Positions 23,662-35,800 of a stretch of DNA of 64,000 nt are shown one piece after another. The stretch spans positions 199,554,537 through 199,618,536 of the forward strand of contig CM077672.1 of assembly GCA_039707655.1 (NCBI GenBank), given 5' to 3'. The DNA comes from Elymus sibiricus. Taxonomy: Eukaryota > Streptophyta > Magnoliopsida > Poales > Poaceae. Both the position numbers and the translations under genes were made by a program. Below the pieces are notes generated by a model. The model did no database searches. It saw only the letters and a program-made list of their open reading frames with translations, and was not told the DNA's origin. Numbering within the stretch: position 1 is the stretch's first letter; every line of letters starts with the position of its first letter.

Positions 23662-24066
23662 TCAAGTGTCCTTCTCCGGTGATGATGGTGGTGGAGTAAT
23701 GGTAAGCTTGGCCAGCTTACGTTTCAGGATGAAATTTTCCTCCCTCAAATCATCGACTTCTTGCTCAAGCTTCAATACCCTTTTACATAATGCCTCCTTG
23801 CTCTCCTGCAGAAAACAGGACGGAATAAATTGAATCTTAGATTTCTTTACTGTGTTTGGGAGACTCGACCTCTTGAACTCCACATGCATATCTCTAGGTC
23901 GAGGTAAAGGGGCATCATCTTCATCCGAACTCGCGTCTTCCATCCCCTTTATGTTGGCCTCTTGCTCCTCCTCGAACAATCCATAGGGGTCTAAATCCCC
24001 ATAGGCCTTCGGATTTGCAAGATAGTGTGATATGAAGCTCTCCCCATCTGAGTCTTGAGACGACAT
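23662..24066 (-). CDS. Downstream ORF of element C, acidic protein with leucine zipper
   Basis: An uninterrupted 134-codon frame lies about 340 bases downstream of integrase, in the place where Athila elements often carry an extra ORF. The N-terminal half is acidic (DSDGESF, FEEEQEANIK, DASSDEDD). The C-terminal part (about residues 87-121) is a coiled coil with leucines at 93, 100, 107, 114 and 121, a perfect heptad series; it includes LEQEVDDLREENFILKRKL. There is no signal peptide or membrane segment, so it is not envelope-like. The function is unknown; dimerisation is likely. It is open although pol has five stop codons. A TATA-like element (24148-24157) and a U3-like block lie upstream. 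Confidence 0.65.
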   Translation of the reverse strand: MSSQDSDGESFISHYLANPKAYGDLDPYGLFEEEQEANIKGMEDASSDEDDAPLPRPRDMHVEFKRSSLPNTVKKSKIQFIPSCFLQESKEALCKRVLKLEQEVDDLREENFILKRKLAKLTITPPPSSPEKDT

Positions 24067-24147
24067 ATTTTCAGATCTGCCAGGAAATCAGCAGGAAACA
24101 AGAACAGAGGAGATTTCTACGATACGGTGGTCAAAACGTCTGGAAAT

Positions 24148-24340
24148 CTATATATAGATTTTTTTTATCTTGCAAAATAAGTAATCCAGAATAAAAACGG
24201 AGTCAGGAAGGCACACGTGGGGCCCACGAGCCACCAGGGCGCGCGTGGGGGGGTGGCGCGCCCTGGTGCCTCGTGGGCACCAGGTGGGTCCCCCCCGGCT
24301 GTTTCTTTTTTTTGTACTTTTATAAATATTCCAAAACTGA
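24148..24340 (-). promoter_or_regulatory. U3-like block with TATA upstream of the downstream ORF of C
   Basis: 24216-24340 resembles the LTR segment 18540-18660: GGTGGCGCGCCCTGGTGCCT and CGTGGGCACC are identical, with the same flanking T-rich and ATATTCCAAAA sequence. In the LTR this block lies just upstream of the TATA box. Here a CTATATATAG (24148-24157) lies downstream of the block on the minus strand, about 80 bases before the ATG at 24066. An internal promoter is inferred, not shown. Confidence 0.5.
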
Positions 24341-24404
24341 CAGAAAGTATTTTTATGGAATTTTTGGAGTCGGTTTAGTTACCGTATCACATACCTCTTC
24401 CTTT

Positions 24405-27400
24405 TCAGGGTTCTGGAGTGTTCCGGAAGGTCTCCCTTATGTATTCCTCTGGTGTAATTGTTTCAATAAAATTAGTTTCAACATTGATAGTGGTACCTGA
24501 AATATAATGCTTAATTCTTTGCCCATTCACCACTCTCGGATTAGTGCCATCGCAGTTATTTATTTTGATGGCTCCGGAGCGATAAACTTCTTCGATAATA
24601 TATGGTCCTTCCCACTTAGAGAGAAGTTTTCCTGCAAAGAATCTTAAGCGAGAATTGTACAATAGAACTTGCTCACCTACTTTAAATTCCCGTTTCTGAA
24701 TTCTTCTATCATGCCATCCTTTAACATTTTCTTTAAACAATTTAGCATTTTCATAAGCTTGGGTTCTCCATTCGTCTAATGAGCTAATGTCAAATAACCA
24801 CTTCTCACCGGCAAGTTTGAAATCATAATTTAATTCTTTAAATGCCCAATATGCTTTATGTTCTAACTCAAGAGGCAAATGATATGCTTTTCCATAAAGC
24901 ATTTTATAAGGAGACATACCCATAGGATTTTTATAAGCAGTTCTATAAGCCCACAGTGCATCATCAAGTTTCTTAGACCAATTCTTTCTAGATCTGTTGA
25001 CGGTTTTCTGCAAAATTAATTTTATTTCTCTATTGCTTAATTCAACTTGACCACTAGTCTGAGGATGATAGGGAGATGCAATTCTGTGGTTGACATCATA
25101 TTTAGCAAGTAATTTATGGAATGCACCATGAATAAAATGTGAACCACCATCAGTTATTAAATATCTAGGGACTCCAAACCTTGGGAAAATAACATCTTTA
25201 AGCATTTTAATAGAAGTGTTATGATCATCACTACTAGTTGGAATAGCTTCTACCCACTTAGTAACGTAATCAACAACAACTAAAATATGAGTATACCCAT
25301 TGGATTTAGGAAAAGGTCCCATATAATCAAATCCCCAAACATCAAATGGTTCAACAGCAAGTGAATAATTCATAGGCATTTCCTGACGTCTACCAACATT
25401 ACCAATTCTTTGACATTCATCACAAGAGGAGACAAATTTATGAGCATCCTTGAAAAGAGTAGGCCAATAAAAACCAGATTGTAATACCTTGTGTGCAGTT
25501 CTGTCTCCCGCATGGTGTCCTCCGTAAGCTTCGGAGTGACACTTCCGTAGGATTTATTCCTGTTCATGCTCAGGTATACATCGTCTAATAATACCATCTA
25601 CTCCTTCTTTATAAAGATGTGGGTCATCCCAGAAGTAATGTCTTAAGTCAAAGAGGAATTTTTTCTTTTGTTGGTATGTAAAACTAGGTGGTATATATTT
25701 AGCAACAATGTAATTAGCATAGTCTGCAAACCAAGGAGTATTACGAGAAGCATTTATGACAGCTAATTGCTCATCAGGAAAATCATCATTAATAGGTAGT
25801 GGGCCATCAAGAACATTTTCTATTCTAGAAAAATTATCTGCTACGGGATTCTCAGCTCCCTTTCTATCAATAATATGCAAGTCAAATTCTTGTAGCAATA
25901 AAACCCACCTAATGAGTCTAGGTTTAGCATCTTTCTTTTCCATAAGATATTTAATAGCAGCATGATCGGTGTGAATAGTTACTTTAGAATCAACTATATA
26001 AGATCTGAATTTATCACATGCAAACACAGCCGCTAAAAATTCTTTTTCAGTAGTAGCATAATTTCTTTGGGCACTATCTAGAGTTTTACTAGCATAATGG
26101 ATAACATTTAATTTCTTACCAACTCTTTGTCCTAGAATAGCACCAACAACATAATCGCTAGCATCACACATAATTTCAAAAGGCAAGTTCCAGTCAGGTG
26201 GTTGAACAATAGGTGCAGTGGTTAAGGCCTTCTTAAGTGTTTCAAAGGCTTCTAGACAATCTTCATCAAAAACAAATGGAACATCTTTTTGCAAAAGATT
26301 GGTGAGAGGCCTAGAAATTTTGAAGAAGTCTTTAGTAAATCTCCTATAGAAACCAGCATGACCAAGGAAACTTCTTATACCTTTAATATCTTTGGGACAT
26401 GGCATTTTCTCCATAGCATCAACCTTAGCTTTATCAACTTCAATACCTCTCTCAGAAACTTTATGGCCCAAGAGAATACCTTCATTCACCATAAAGTGGC
26501 ACTTCTTCCAATTCAAGACAAGATTAGTTTCTTCACATCTCTACAAAACTCGATCAAGGTTGCTTAAGCAATCATCAAAAGAAGTTCCGTAAACGGAAAA
26601 ATCATCCATGAAAACCTCAACAATCTTTTCACAAAAGTCATAGAATATAGTAGTCATACATCTTTGAAAGGTAGCAGGTGCATTGCATAAACCAAAAGGC
26701 ATACGTCTATAAGCATAAGTTCCGAAAGGACAAGTAAATGTGGTTTTCTCTTGATCGGGTTGTGATACGGGTATTTGAGAAAAACCAGAATAACCATCTA
26801 GGAAACAAAAATGTGTATGCTTAGACAATCTTTCTAACATTTGATCAATAAAAGGTAAGGGGTAATGATCTTTTCTGGTAGCCTTGTTTAATTTTCTAAA
26901 ATCGATTACCATCCTATAACCAGTTACAATTCTTTGTGGAATGAGTTCATTTTTATCTTTAGGAACAACGGTTATAACTCCTTTCTGAGGGACACAATGA
27001 ACAAGACTTACCCATCTACTATCAGCTATGGGATAGATTATACCTGCTTCCAGAAGTTTTAATATTTCAGTTCTTACCACCTCCTTCATCTTAGGATTTA
27101 ATCGACGTTGGTGGTCGACAACTGGTTTAGCATCAGGCTCCATAATAATTTTGTGCTGACATAGAGTGGGACTAATGCCCTTAAGATCATCAAGAGTATA
27201 TCCAATAGCGGCTCAGTGCTTCCTTAGAGTTTTCAGCAATCTCTTTTCTTCATACGCTGAAAGGTTAGCACCAATAATAACAGGATATATCTTCTTTTCA
27301 TCTAGATAAGCATATTTCAATGTATCTGGCAATTGCTTCAATTCAAACACAGGATAACCTTTAGGTGGAGGAGGACCTCCAAGAGTTTCAACAGGCAAAT

Positions 27401-29135
27401 TATGTTTAAGGATAGGTGGTTGATCAAAGAACATCTTATCAATTTCATTTCTTTCATGCATATGCATATCATTCTCATGGTCTAGCAAATATTGTTCTAA
27501 CGGATCAGTAGGAGGTACGGCAATAGAAGCAAGACCAATAATTTCATCTTTACTAGGCAATTCTTTGTCATGAGGTTGTCTACGAAATTTGGAGAAATTA
27601 AACTCATGAGACATACCACCAAAATCAACACTGACTGTTTCTTTAGTGCAATCAATCTTAGCATTAACCGTGTTCAAGAAAGGTCTACCAAATATAATGG
27701 GACAAAAATCATCTTGTGGAGAACCAAAGACTAGAAAATCAGTAGGGTATTTTATTTTTCCACACAAGACTTCAACATCTCTAACAATCCCAAGTGGTGT
27801 AATGGTATCTCTATTTGCAAGTTTAATAGTAACATCAATGTCCTCTAATTCAGCAGGTGCAATATCATTCATAATTTCTTGATATAAAGTAAAAGGAATA
27901 GCACTCACACTAGCACCCAAATCACATAAGCCATGATAGCAATGATCTCTTATTTTAACTAAGACAACAGGCATGCCCACAACGGGTCTGTTTTTATCTT
28001 TAGAATCAGGTTTAGCAATTCGAGCTGCTTCATCGCAGAAGTAAATAACATGCCCATCTATATTATCAACTAAGAGATCTTTAACCATAGCAACATTAGG
28101 TTCAACTTTAATTTGTTCAACGGGTCTAGGTGTTCTATTATGACTTTTATTAACCACAGTTGAAACCTTAGCATGTTCCTTAATCCTAACAGGAAAAGGG
28201 GGTTTCTCAATATAAGCGGTAGGAACAACTGGATCAACATGATAAACAATTGTTTCTTCTTTAACACTAACAGGTTCCTCTATCTTTTCTTAAACAGGGG
28301 GGTGATATTTAAACCACTTATCCTTAGGGAGATCAACATGAGTAGCAAAGGATTCACAAAAGGAGGCTACTATCTCAGAGTCAAGTCCATATTTAGTGCT
28401 AAACTTATGAAAAGCATCGGTGGCCATAAAAGATTTAACACAATCGAACTCAAGTATTACACCTGACTCATTACCTTTGTCGAGTTCCCAATCTTCAGAG
28501 TTGCGTTTAATTCTTTCCAAAAGATCCCATCTGAATTCAATAGTTTTCTTCATAAAGGAGCCAGTCGAAGAAGAATCGAGCATAGTTTGATTATCATGAG
28601 AAAGCCGAGCATAAAAAATTTCTAAGATAATTTTTCTTCAGAGGTCATGATTGGGGCATGTATGCAACATATACTTAAGCCTCCCCCAAGCTTGAGCGAT
28701 GCTTTCTCCTTCACGAGGCCAAAAGTTATATATATAATTCCGATCACGATGAACCAAATGCATAGGATAAAATTTCTGATGGAATTCTAGTTTCAAGCGG
28801 TTCCAATCCCATGTATCAGTATCATCACATAGCCTATACCATATTAATGCTTTTCCCTCCAAAGATAAAGGGAAAACTTTCTTCTTAACTCCATCTTCGG
28901 TTATACCTGCAAGCTTAAACAATCCACAAATTTCTTCCACATAAATCAAGTGCATATCAGGATGTACCATTCCATCTCCTGCATAAGGATTATCTAGCAG
29001 TTTCTCTAACATGCCCGGAGGAATTTCATATTCAATATATTTTTCAATAGGTGCAGTAGGTTGAGGAGCAACTATTTGTGTTTCCGGTCGAGGTGAAGAT
29101 ACCCCGAACAGACCCCTCAAAGGATTACTTTCCAT
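24405..29135 (-). pseudogene. gag-pol polyprotein of element C, five nonsense codons, no frameshift
   Basis: One reading frame runs from the ATG at 29135 (MESNPLRGLFG) to the stop at 24405. Gag is at about 29135-28300 (KALIWYRLCDD region). Protease has DLGA at 27923-27912. Reverse transcriptase carries FMDD at about 26612-26601, and RNase H starts near the CDAS at about 26165. Integrase has a zinc-binding HHCC region (25540-25400) and a DD35E triad, with its second Asp at about 25154 and Glu at about 25047. In-frame stops are at 28640 (TGA), 28292 (TAA), 27215 (TGA), 26543 (TAG) and 25556 (TAA). All segments stay in one frame. The element is therefore no longer able to make its polyprotein, although its domains are well preserved. 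Confidence 0.9.
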
Positions 29136-29241
29136 AGTGACAAGTGATAGTAAATTTCAGCACGTAATATAAATGTTTCCTTACCAAATTCCACTTACCA
29201 AAGGCGCTTCACTCCCCGGCAACGGCACCAGAAAAGAGTCT
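29136..29241 (-). other. Leader of element C with tRNA-Asp-like primer binding site
   Basis: On the minus strand TGGTGCCGTTGCCGGGG (29230-29214) starts 11 bases after the 5' LTR. This resembles the Athila-type tRNA-Asp primer site. The gag ATG follows at 29135. Confidence 0.75.
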
Positions 29242-30761
29242 TGAAGACCCACAAGTATAGGGGATCAATCGTAGTCCTTTCGATAAGTAAGAGTGTCGAA
29301 CCCAACGAGGAGCAGAAGGAAATGACAAGCGGTTTTCAGCAAGGTGTTTTCTGCAAGCACTGAAATTATCGGTAACAGGTAGTTTGATAGCAAGGTAATT
29401 TGTAACAAGTGACAAGTAAAAATAGTAACAAAGAGTGCAGCAATATAGCCCAATCCTTTTTGTAGCAAAGGACAGGCCGGAACGATCTCTTATAATAAGG
29501 AAAGCGTTTTCAAGGACACATGGGAATTTCATCTAGTCACTTTCACCATGTTAGTTTGATTCGCGTTCGGTACTTTGATAATTTGATATGTGGGTGGACC
29601 GGTGCTTGGGTGCTGCCCTTACTTGGACAAACCTCCCACTTATGATTACCCCCTCTCGCAAGCATCCGCAACTACGAAAGAAGAATTATGATTACTCTAA
29701 CCATAGCATTAAACATGTGGATCCAAATCAGCCCCTTACGGAATAGCGCATAAACTAGGGTTTAAGCTTCTGTCACTCTAGCAACCCATCATCTAATTAC
29801 TACTCCACAATGCATTCCCTTAGGCCCAAAGATGGGGAAGTGTCATGTAGTCAACGTTCACATGACACCACTAAGAGAATCACAACATACACATCATCAA
29901 AATATCGAACGAATACCAAATTCACATGATTACTTATGACAAGACTTCTCCCATGTCCTCAAGAACAAAAGTAACTACTCACACATCATCAACATGTTCA
30001 TGACTAGTAGGGTATTGAATTGCATAATAGATCTGAACATGTAATCTTCCACCAAGTAAACCAACAAGCATCAACTACAAGATGTAATCAACACTACTAG
30101 CAACCCACAGGTACCAATATGAGGTTTTGAGACAAATATTGAATACAAGAGATGAATTAGGGTTTGAGATGAGATGGTGCTGGTGAATATGTTGATCAAG
30201 ATTAGCCCTCCCACGATGAGAGGGTCGCTGGTGGTGTCGATGGCGACGATTTCCCCCTCCCGGAGGGAAGTATCCCTGGCAGAATCTCTCCGCCGGAGAG
30301 CAAAAGTGCTCCTGCCCAAGTTCCGCCTCGAGACGGCGGCGCACCGTTCCGAAAGTCTTCTCTCTATTTTTTTTAGGTCAAATGCCCTTATATACCAGAA
30401 AATGGGGGCCAGAAGTGGGCCAAGGGCCCCACGAGGTACCATGGCACGCCTGGGGGGGGGGTGGCGCGCCCTGGTGCCTCGTGGGCACCTGGGTGGCCCC
30501 CTCTGGTACTTTTTGCTTCCAATTTTTTTTTATATTCCAAAATAATTCTCCAGAAAATTTCAGCTCATTTGGAGTTGTGTAGAATAGGTATCTTGACAGA
30601 GCTTTTTCAGGTCCAGAATTCCATCTGCCGGTATTCTCCCTCCTTGTGTTAATCTTGCATATTTAGAGAGAAAAGGCATTAGAATAGCTCCACAAAGTGT
30701 TATATTGATTAAAAACACTATAAATAACAGTAGTAAAACATGATGCAAAATGGACGTATCA
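29242..30761 (-). repeat. 5' LTR of element C
   Basis: 1,520 bp, TG...CA ends; the plus-strand edge reads TGAAGACCC against TGATGACCC in the partner LTR. The core promoter region near 30382-30400 matches the other LTR. Confidence 0.9.
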
Positions 30762-30766
30762 CATAG

Positions 30767-32838
30767 TGAGGTGAATAGCTGTGGAATGTGATGTTGCTTT
30801 TATGTAATCTTAATGCTGTGTGTGCTTTTTAGTCGTTTCTTTTGGCTTCTTTCTTTGGGCCTTTGGTGTTACCTTATTTCCCCTTATGAAAGTTGCTCAT
30901 CAACCGACACCGGATTCAAAGAATCAGTAAAGATTTCAAATATTTTGAAGCGCAGCTAACAGTATGGAATTCTCAGCCGACTGCATTATATTGAGCATAT
31001 TCGGTTTGAATACAAATGATATTCTGGAATAACTATCAGCATCAAGACTGACTCAGTATGCAACCATCACAATTGTAATGAACCAGCAGGAAGACAATTT
31101 GTGTGCAAGACAACAATACATTTCCGGTCAAAGGAATATCAAGGGTATACATATATATGGCATTCAGTTCACATATCACAGAGAGAAGCTTCTGGTATAA
31201 GCAACCCAGTCTTCCTCCACACGTTACCATGAAAGCTTACAAAGCAAGGTTCCGCAATCTTCCTCGGTATGATATGTGGATGACTTCCAATATAAGATAC
31301 TCAGTCTTCTTCGGTAAGCCGTAGAAAGCTTCCGGCATAAGGCACCGAATCTTCTCCAGTACGCAACCAAGAGAAGAAACTTCTGAGGTACGGTACTCAG
31401 TCCTCTTCAGCACGCTATCCCGGCAAAAGCTTCGAACGTAAGCTATTCAGTCTTCCTCAGCACGCTACTCCCACAAAGCTTCCAACACAAGCTATCCAGT
31501 CCTCGTCAGCACAACACTACAAACATTTGTCTTCATGGGTACATGATATTACACAGTGAGTTGGCAGAATATGGCAGAATCAGATCCGCAACAGTTGGGT
31601 CAGAAACATGAGCTCCTTAGGACCCAAGTGTCTGCCTCAGGAATCAAATGCTCAGCTACACATGCTTCCATATTTATTGTGAACATGCTACCAAGGTCAT
31701 GCAAGTCATTCCAACGATAATGCAAGCATGGTGAGAATCCAACAAATCTGTGAGTATGAGGAAGAAAGCAGGTTATACACCTCAGTGTGATGCAATGTCC
31801 GACAAGCTATGAAGCAAGACAATGTTGGGACAATAATCTTGACTGTGGATGTCAAGGCCAGCTTCCTCACGCCCGACAAAGTGATATCATTAACCTTTGT
31901 CACTGCCATGCAGGATTGACCACAACAGTGAGCTCTATGCCAGTAACTATGAACCTGGTTCGGATGATCATTGCCCTACAGTTAAAGCTCGGAAGATAAT
32001 AAACTTGCCAGTTAAACGTTGCTGAACTGCCTGAGTATAAGGATAAGGATAAGGTATGATCGCCGGAATATTTCACCTGACAGCACCTATGAAGGATTAA
32101 GAGAATATAAAGCCAAGTTCTTTCGGTAACAATTTCAGAAAAAGAAAACAATAATGAAGGAGCAAGACCAGCAATACCGGTGTGATAATCGTTGCCCGAA
32201 CAACACGGTACGGATACCCAAGACAGTATGATTCCGTATCAATCACCAGGGATATACACCCAAGGGGTCTACTCTGTTTGTAAGGACCTCATATCAAGGT
32301 GACAGTCGAATCATCGGTACGGATTCGAGACAGTGGAGCCAGCCAAGGTAATTCAGAACTACCTACAAGCAGTCAGATTCCGCCAAGAGAACGGTTATGA
32401 TTCTCAGCATTGTTTTGAACCCGGAGGATATGCACCTACTTGAGTAACCCGATGCAAGGAGTAAAGGTTTGGTGTCCACTGAGGAAATTGCTCACAACCC
32501 CATTGATACTATCGGTGCTGGATAGACGAATATCACGTCGAATAGAAATTCCTCCCGGACTTATGGAAATCCCGGTCATGATAATATCAGACAAGCCAGT
32601 AGACATAAAAAAATTGAAGTCAGAGCAAGGATGAACATATGAAGGAAGACCTGTCAGAATGTGGGGTACACTGAAGCAAATCACCCCAGAGCAAGGCAGT
32701 CAGTCATATGAAATTCAGAGGGAACATAAAGGAAAAGGGTACCCGAGTTGGAAACGGTTTCCTTAAGTCAGAATATTCATACTTGTTCCCTGAGCAACCA
32801 AATCTTGAGGACGAGATTTATTGTAAGGGGGGTAGGTT
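30767..32838 (+). other. Internal region of element B, right part, with ~50-bp repeats
   Basis: No gag or pol frame is visible. Between about 31180 and 31520 a degenerate ~50-bp unit recurs about six times; AAGCTT-type starts are near 31188, 31233, 31328, 31427 and 31476, each followed by a CAGTCTTCCTCAGCACGCTA-like segment. The region ends with GAGGACGAGATT and a polypurine tract (32823-32836). Confidence 0.65.
32823..32836 (+). other. Polypurine tract of element B
   Basis: GTAAGGGGGGTAGG lies two bases before the 3' LTR of B. The same tract, after the same GAGGACGAGATT context, precedes the 3' LTR of A. Confidence 0.85.
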
Positions 32839-35800
32839 TGTAACACCCCGATTTTTGGCCTTTTCTTTTTCTTCTGGATTTCTTCGAATTTTTATTTGGA
32901 GTTCTTTTTCCGTGGCTATGTGGTCTTGAAACCTGGGAAGATCTTCTCTCCTGCCACTTCCTAGTGGCTTGTCACTCTCAAATCTATCCCAAGGCCATGT
33001 CATTTCCATCTTAGCCCAACCCCAATTCTTATTCCTTGGGAGTATTCCTTTTTCTATTAAAGGAATAACCCTGTCTGCCCTAGGTTGTGAAGCAACCTAT
33101 ATTTCTGCCATTCCTAAAATTCCCACAAAATTCTCATAAATTCTTTGGATCATATATTCCCCCAATATGTCAAAACCCATCCTTGCCTAGTTCAAAAATA
33201 ATTCAGGAATATTCATTTCCTATTCTGTCCAGAATGGAACATTGTGAAGGAAGTGCTATTTATATTTTCTTGATTGCCCTCAAAAATTTTGGGCACTCTT
33301 TCCTATCTAAATAATTGCCACATGCCAAAATTCAGCCTCATTTGCCTAGTAAATCTTCATCAGGAAATTTCCAAAGTTTCTGTCCAGAGAGAAGCTTTGT
33401 AAAGGAAGTACTAGCTAGGCTAATACAAATGAGTTGAAATTTTGGTAGATCATTTATATGGTCAAATCATTGCTCTCCACCAAATTTCATATCCATCCAA
33501 CTATCTATATGAGCACACCTTCAAATTCTTGCTTCTTGTCATAATTTCAGTTTGTGAAGCAACTATATTTTATATTGCTTCAAAAATTCTGTAATTAATC
33601 CAGGACCTAAGTATCCCTATATAATTTGAGCATGCCAAAATTCACATCATTTTGCCAAGCCATTTTCCCGACAAAATTACCCCAAATTTCTGTCCAGTGT
33701 GGAGCATTGTGAAGGAAGTACCATTTTTACTTATCCAAATGGGATGAAATTTTTATGGTACCTTCATATGCCCAAATCATCATCCTCCACCAGTTTTCAG
33801 CCCAATGCAAGTAACCATGTGAGTACTACTTCCTGATCTAGCTTCTGGACCAGATTTGGCAGTTGTAAAGCAACTATGTTAAATACTGGTCCAAATCTCT
33901 TCAAAACCCACAGGACTGTAGTCCTTCCTACCCTGAGCCTCTGAGACATCCTGGTTATCTCTTACCCCATCCCATTTGATCACTATTTTATGCCTAAGTT
34001 TGCAACAGCAAACTTCAGTCGATCATTGCCATCAACCCATAGCTCCTTTTGTTGATCCATCACCTCAGGAGGGTCCCATGATGCATGAACTACACACTAG
34101 ACATGGTTTTACTAGCCACAGCGTACCGCGTACGCCTATGCACGCGGTGACCACGCGGCTGGGAAGCCAATGTCGCACTCTGCCTGGCGTTTAGCTTCGG
34201 GCACTCGTCTGCTCGCCTTTTCCGCGCGTCTCATCATGTCCCAGAGCTTCGTGGCAGCCTCGCGCTCACTCTCCCGCCCTGGCCCCCTCCTCCTTCGCCC
34301 TCCTTGCGCCACGGTGGCCGCGGCCACGTGCGCACACTGGCCGAGTGGCCGACCGGACTCCGCGCCGCCCGCGTCTGCCCTCCTCTGCGCCTCCACTAGC
34401 CCGCTCTAGTCACCGTCCGAGACAGTCCACGTGCGCACACGTACGCGGGCGCGTCAGTGCACCCCCCCATGTGCCGTGGCGGCATCCGGCGAAGGCATCG
34501 GCGCCGCGGCTATATAAGCCCACCCCGACCTCCCTCGACCTCACCAACATCCTCTACTCCACCCCAGCACCCTTCCCCACCACTCATTCGAGCTCGAGCC
34601 GCCCTCCTCGGCCGTCATAGCCGCCATGGCCGCGGCCATGCTCAGATTCGAGCAATGTCGGCCTCCTCCCTCCCTCCGACCTACACCGGAGAGGCCCCCA
34701 AGGCCCGGCGAACCCCTCCATAGCCTTGGCCCCTCCTTTCTGCCACCATACCGAGCTCCCCATCGTCAACCGAGGCTGCCGTCCGCCATGGCAGGAGACG
34801 AGCTTGCTTCGGCCCTCCTAGGCAAACGCGCCATGCCCAGGCGGGTGCGCCTCCCTCTCCCGAGTCCGTCGGTGGCCGAACCCCGGCCGGGGGTGGTCGG
34901 AGACGCCGGGGCCAGCGACAGCCGCGTCCAGCCGCGCCCCTCCTCTGTCGTCAGCGTCGGGAGGAAGAAGGAGAAGACGCAGGAAAGAGAAGGGAGGCGT
35001 AGGCCCCACATGTCGGCGACCCAGAGGCCAGGCCCGCGCAGAGTAAGTGGAAGCGTATTCGGTTGAATATGTTTTCTTCTTTTCAAAGCGTATTCTGCAG
35101 CAGCCGTAGGCCGAAATGCATTTTCCCTTCTCTGGAAGCGTATTTTCTAAAATACGCTTTCTCTTTTTCAGCCGCCGGCCGAAACGGTTAAATTGCGGAC
35201 GTTCGTCCGTTAGCAGCAGAAATGAATATTTTTTATTTAAATTTTTGCCTAACGAACGAACGGCCGTAACTCCGCAACCGTAACTCCGATTCAGGTGATT
35301 CCAAAGCCCACAATCTCAGTTCGTCGAGCCCGTTCCGATGGTATCATTTTCATGAGGTTGTCACACTATGAAAATCACCATTTTGCCCTTGCCCTTAAAA
35401 CAGCTCCGCTGAGAGGGAAACTTTTCCGGCTATTCTTTCCGCGAATGCATCGCACCTCTCCCTGGTGAATCCTTCATCCCCAGGCAAGCCACAACAGCCA
35501 CTTGCATGATGGCACTGCAGTAGCCATGGTTTTCCACTTGAATTTTTAAATAGTTGTTTGCTCATTTAATTATTTTGTGAATAACATATGATTGTGAATC
35601 CATGTCTATGCTTATGCCATGTTCATGTTCATCTAGTAAGTGAAATGATTAAATGCTAATGTTATTATTATCATGTTTCATTCTTTCCGGTGCTAGTGAA
35701 TATGATATGCTCATATGAATAGTTAGAGTTTGATATGAAAATACTTGTGATATTCATGATCGTCATTATGCCATGCTCATTTGCATCCCGTAGATTAAAT

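Larger units (their letters stand above)
17361..30761 (-). mobile_element. Element C: Athila-like Ty3/gypsy retrotransposon, degenerate
   Basis: C is on the minus strand. Its 5' LTR is 29242-30761 and its 3' LTR 17361-18877. Exact CATAG duplications flank it (17356-17360 and 30762-30766). A tRNA-Asp-like primer binding site (TGGTGCCGTTGCCGGGG) lies at 29230-29214, as in the Athila lineage, and a polypurine tract (AGCTTGGGGGAGT) at 18890-18878. Gag-protease-RT-RNase H-integrase order makes it gypsy. Five nonsense codons break the polyprotein. A second ORF lies downstream of pol, and a Helitron is inserted in the 3' interior. Excluding the Helitron it is about 10.2 kb. The LTRs differ by about 2-3% by eye. 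Confidence 0.92.

Noticed and set aside
23662..24066. Envelope-like gene of an Athila element
   Set aside because: The protein is short, acidic, with a leucine zipper and no signal or membrane segment.
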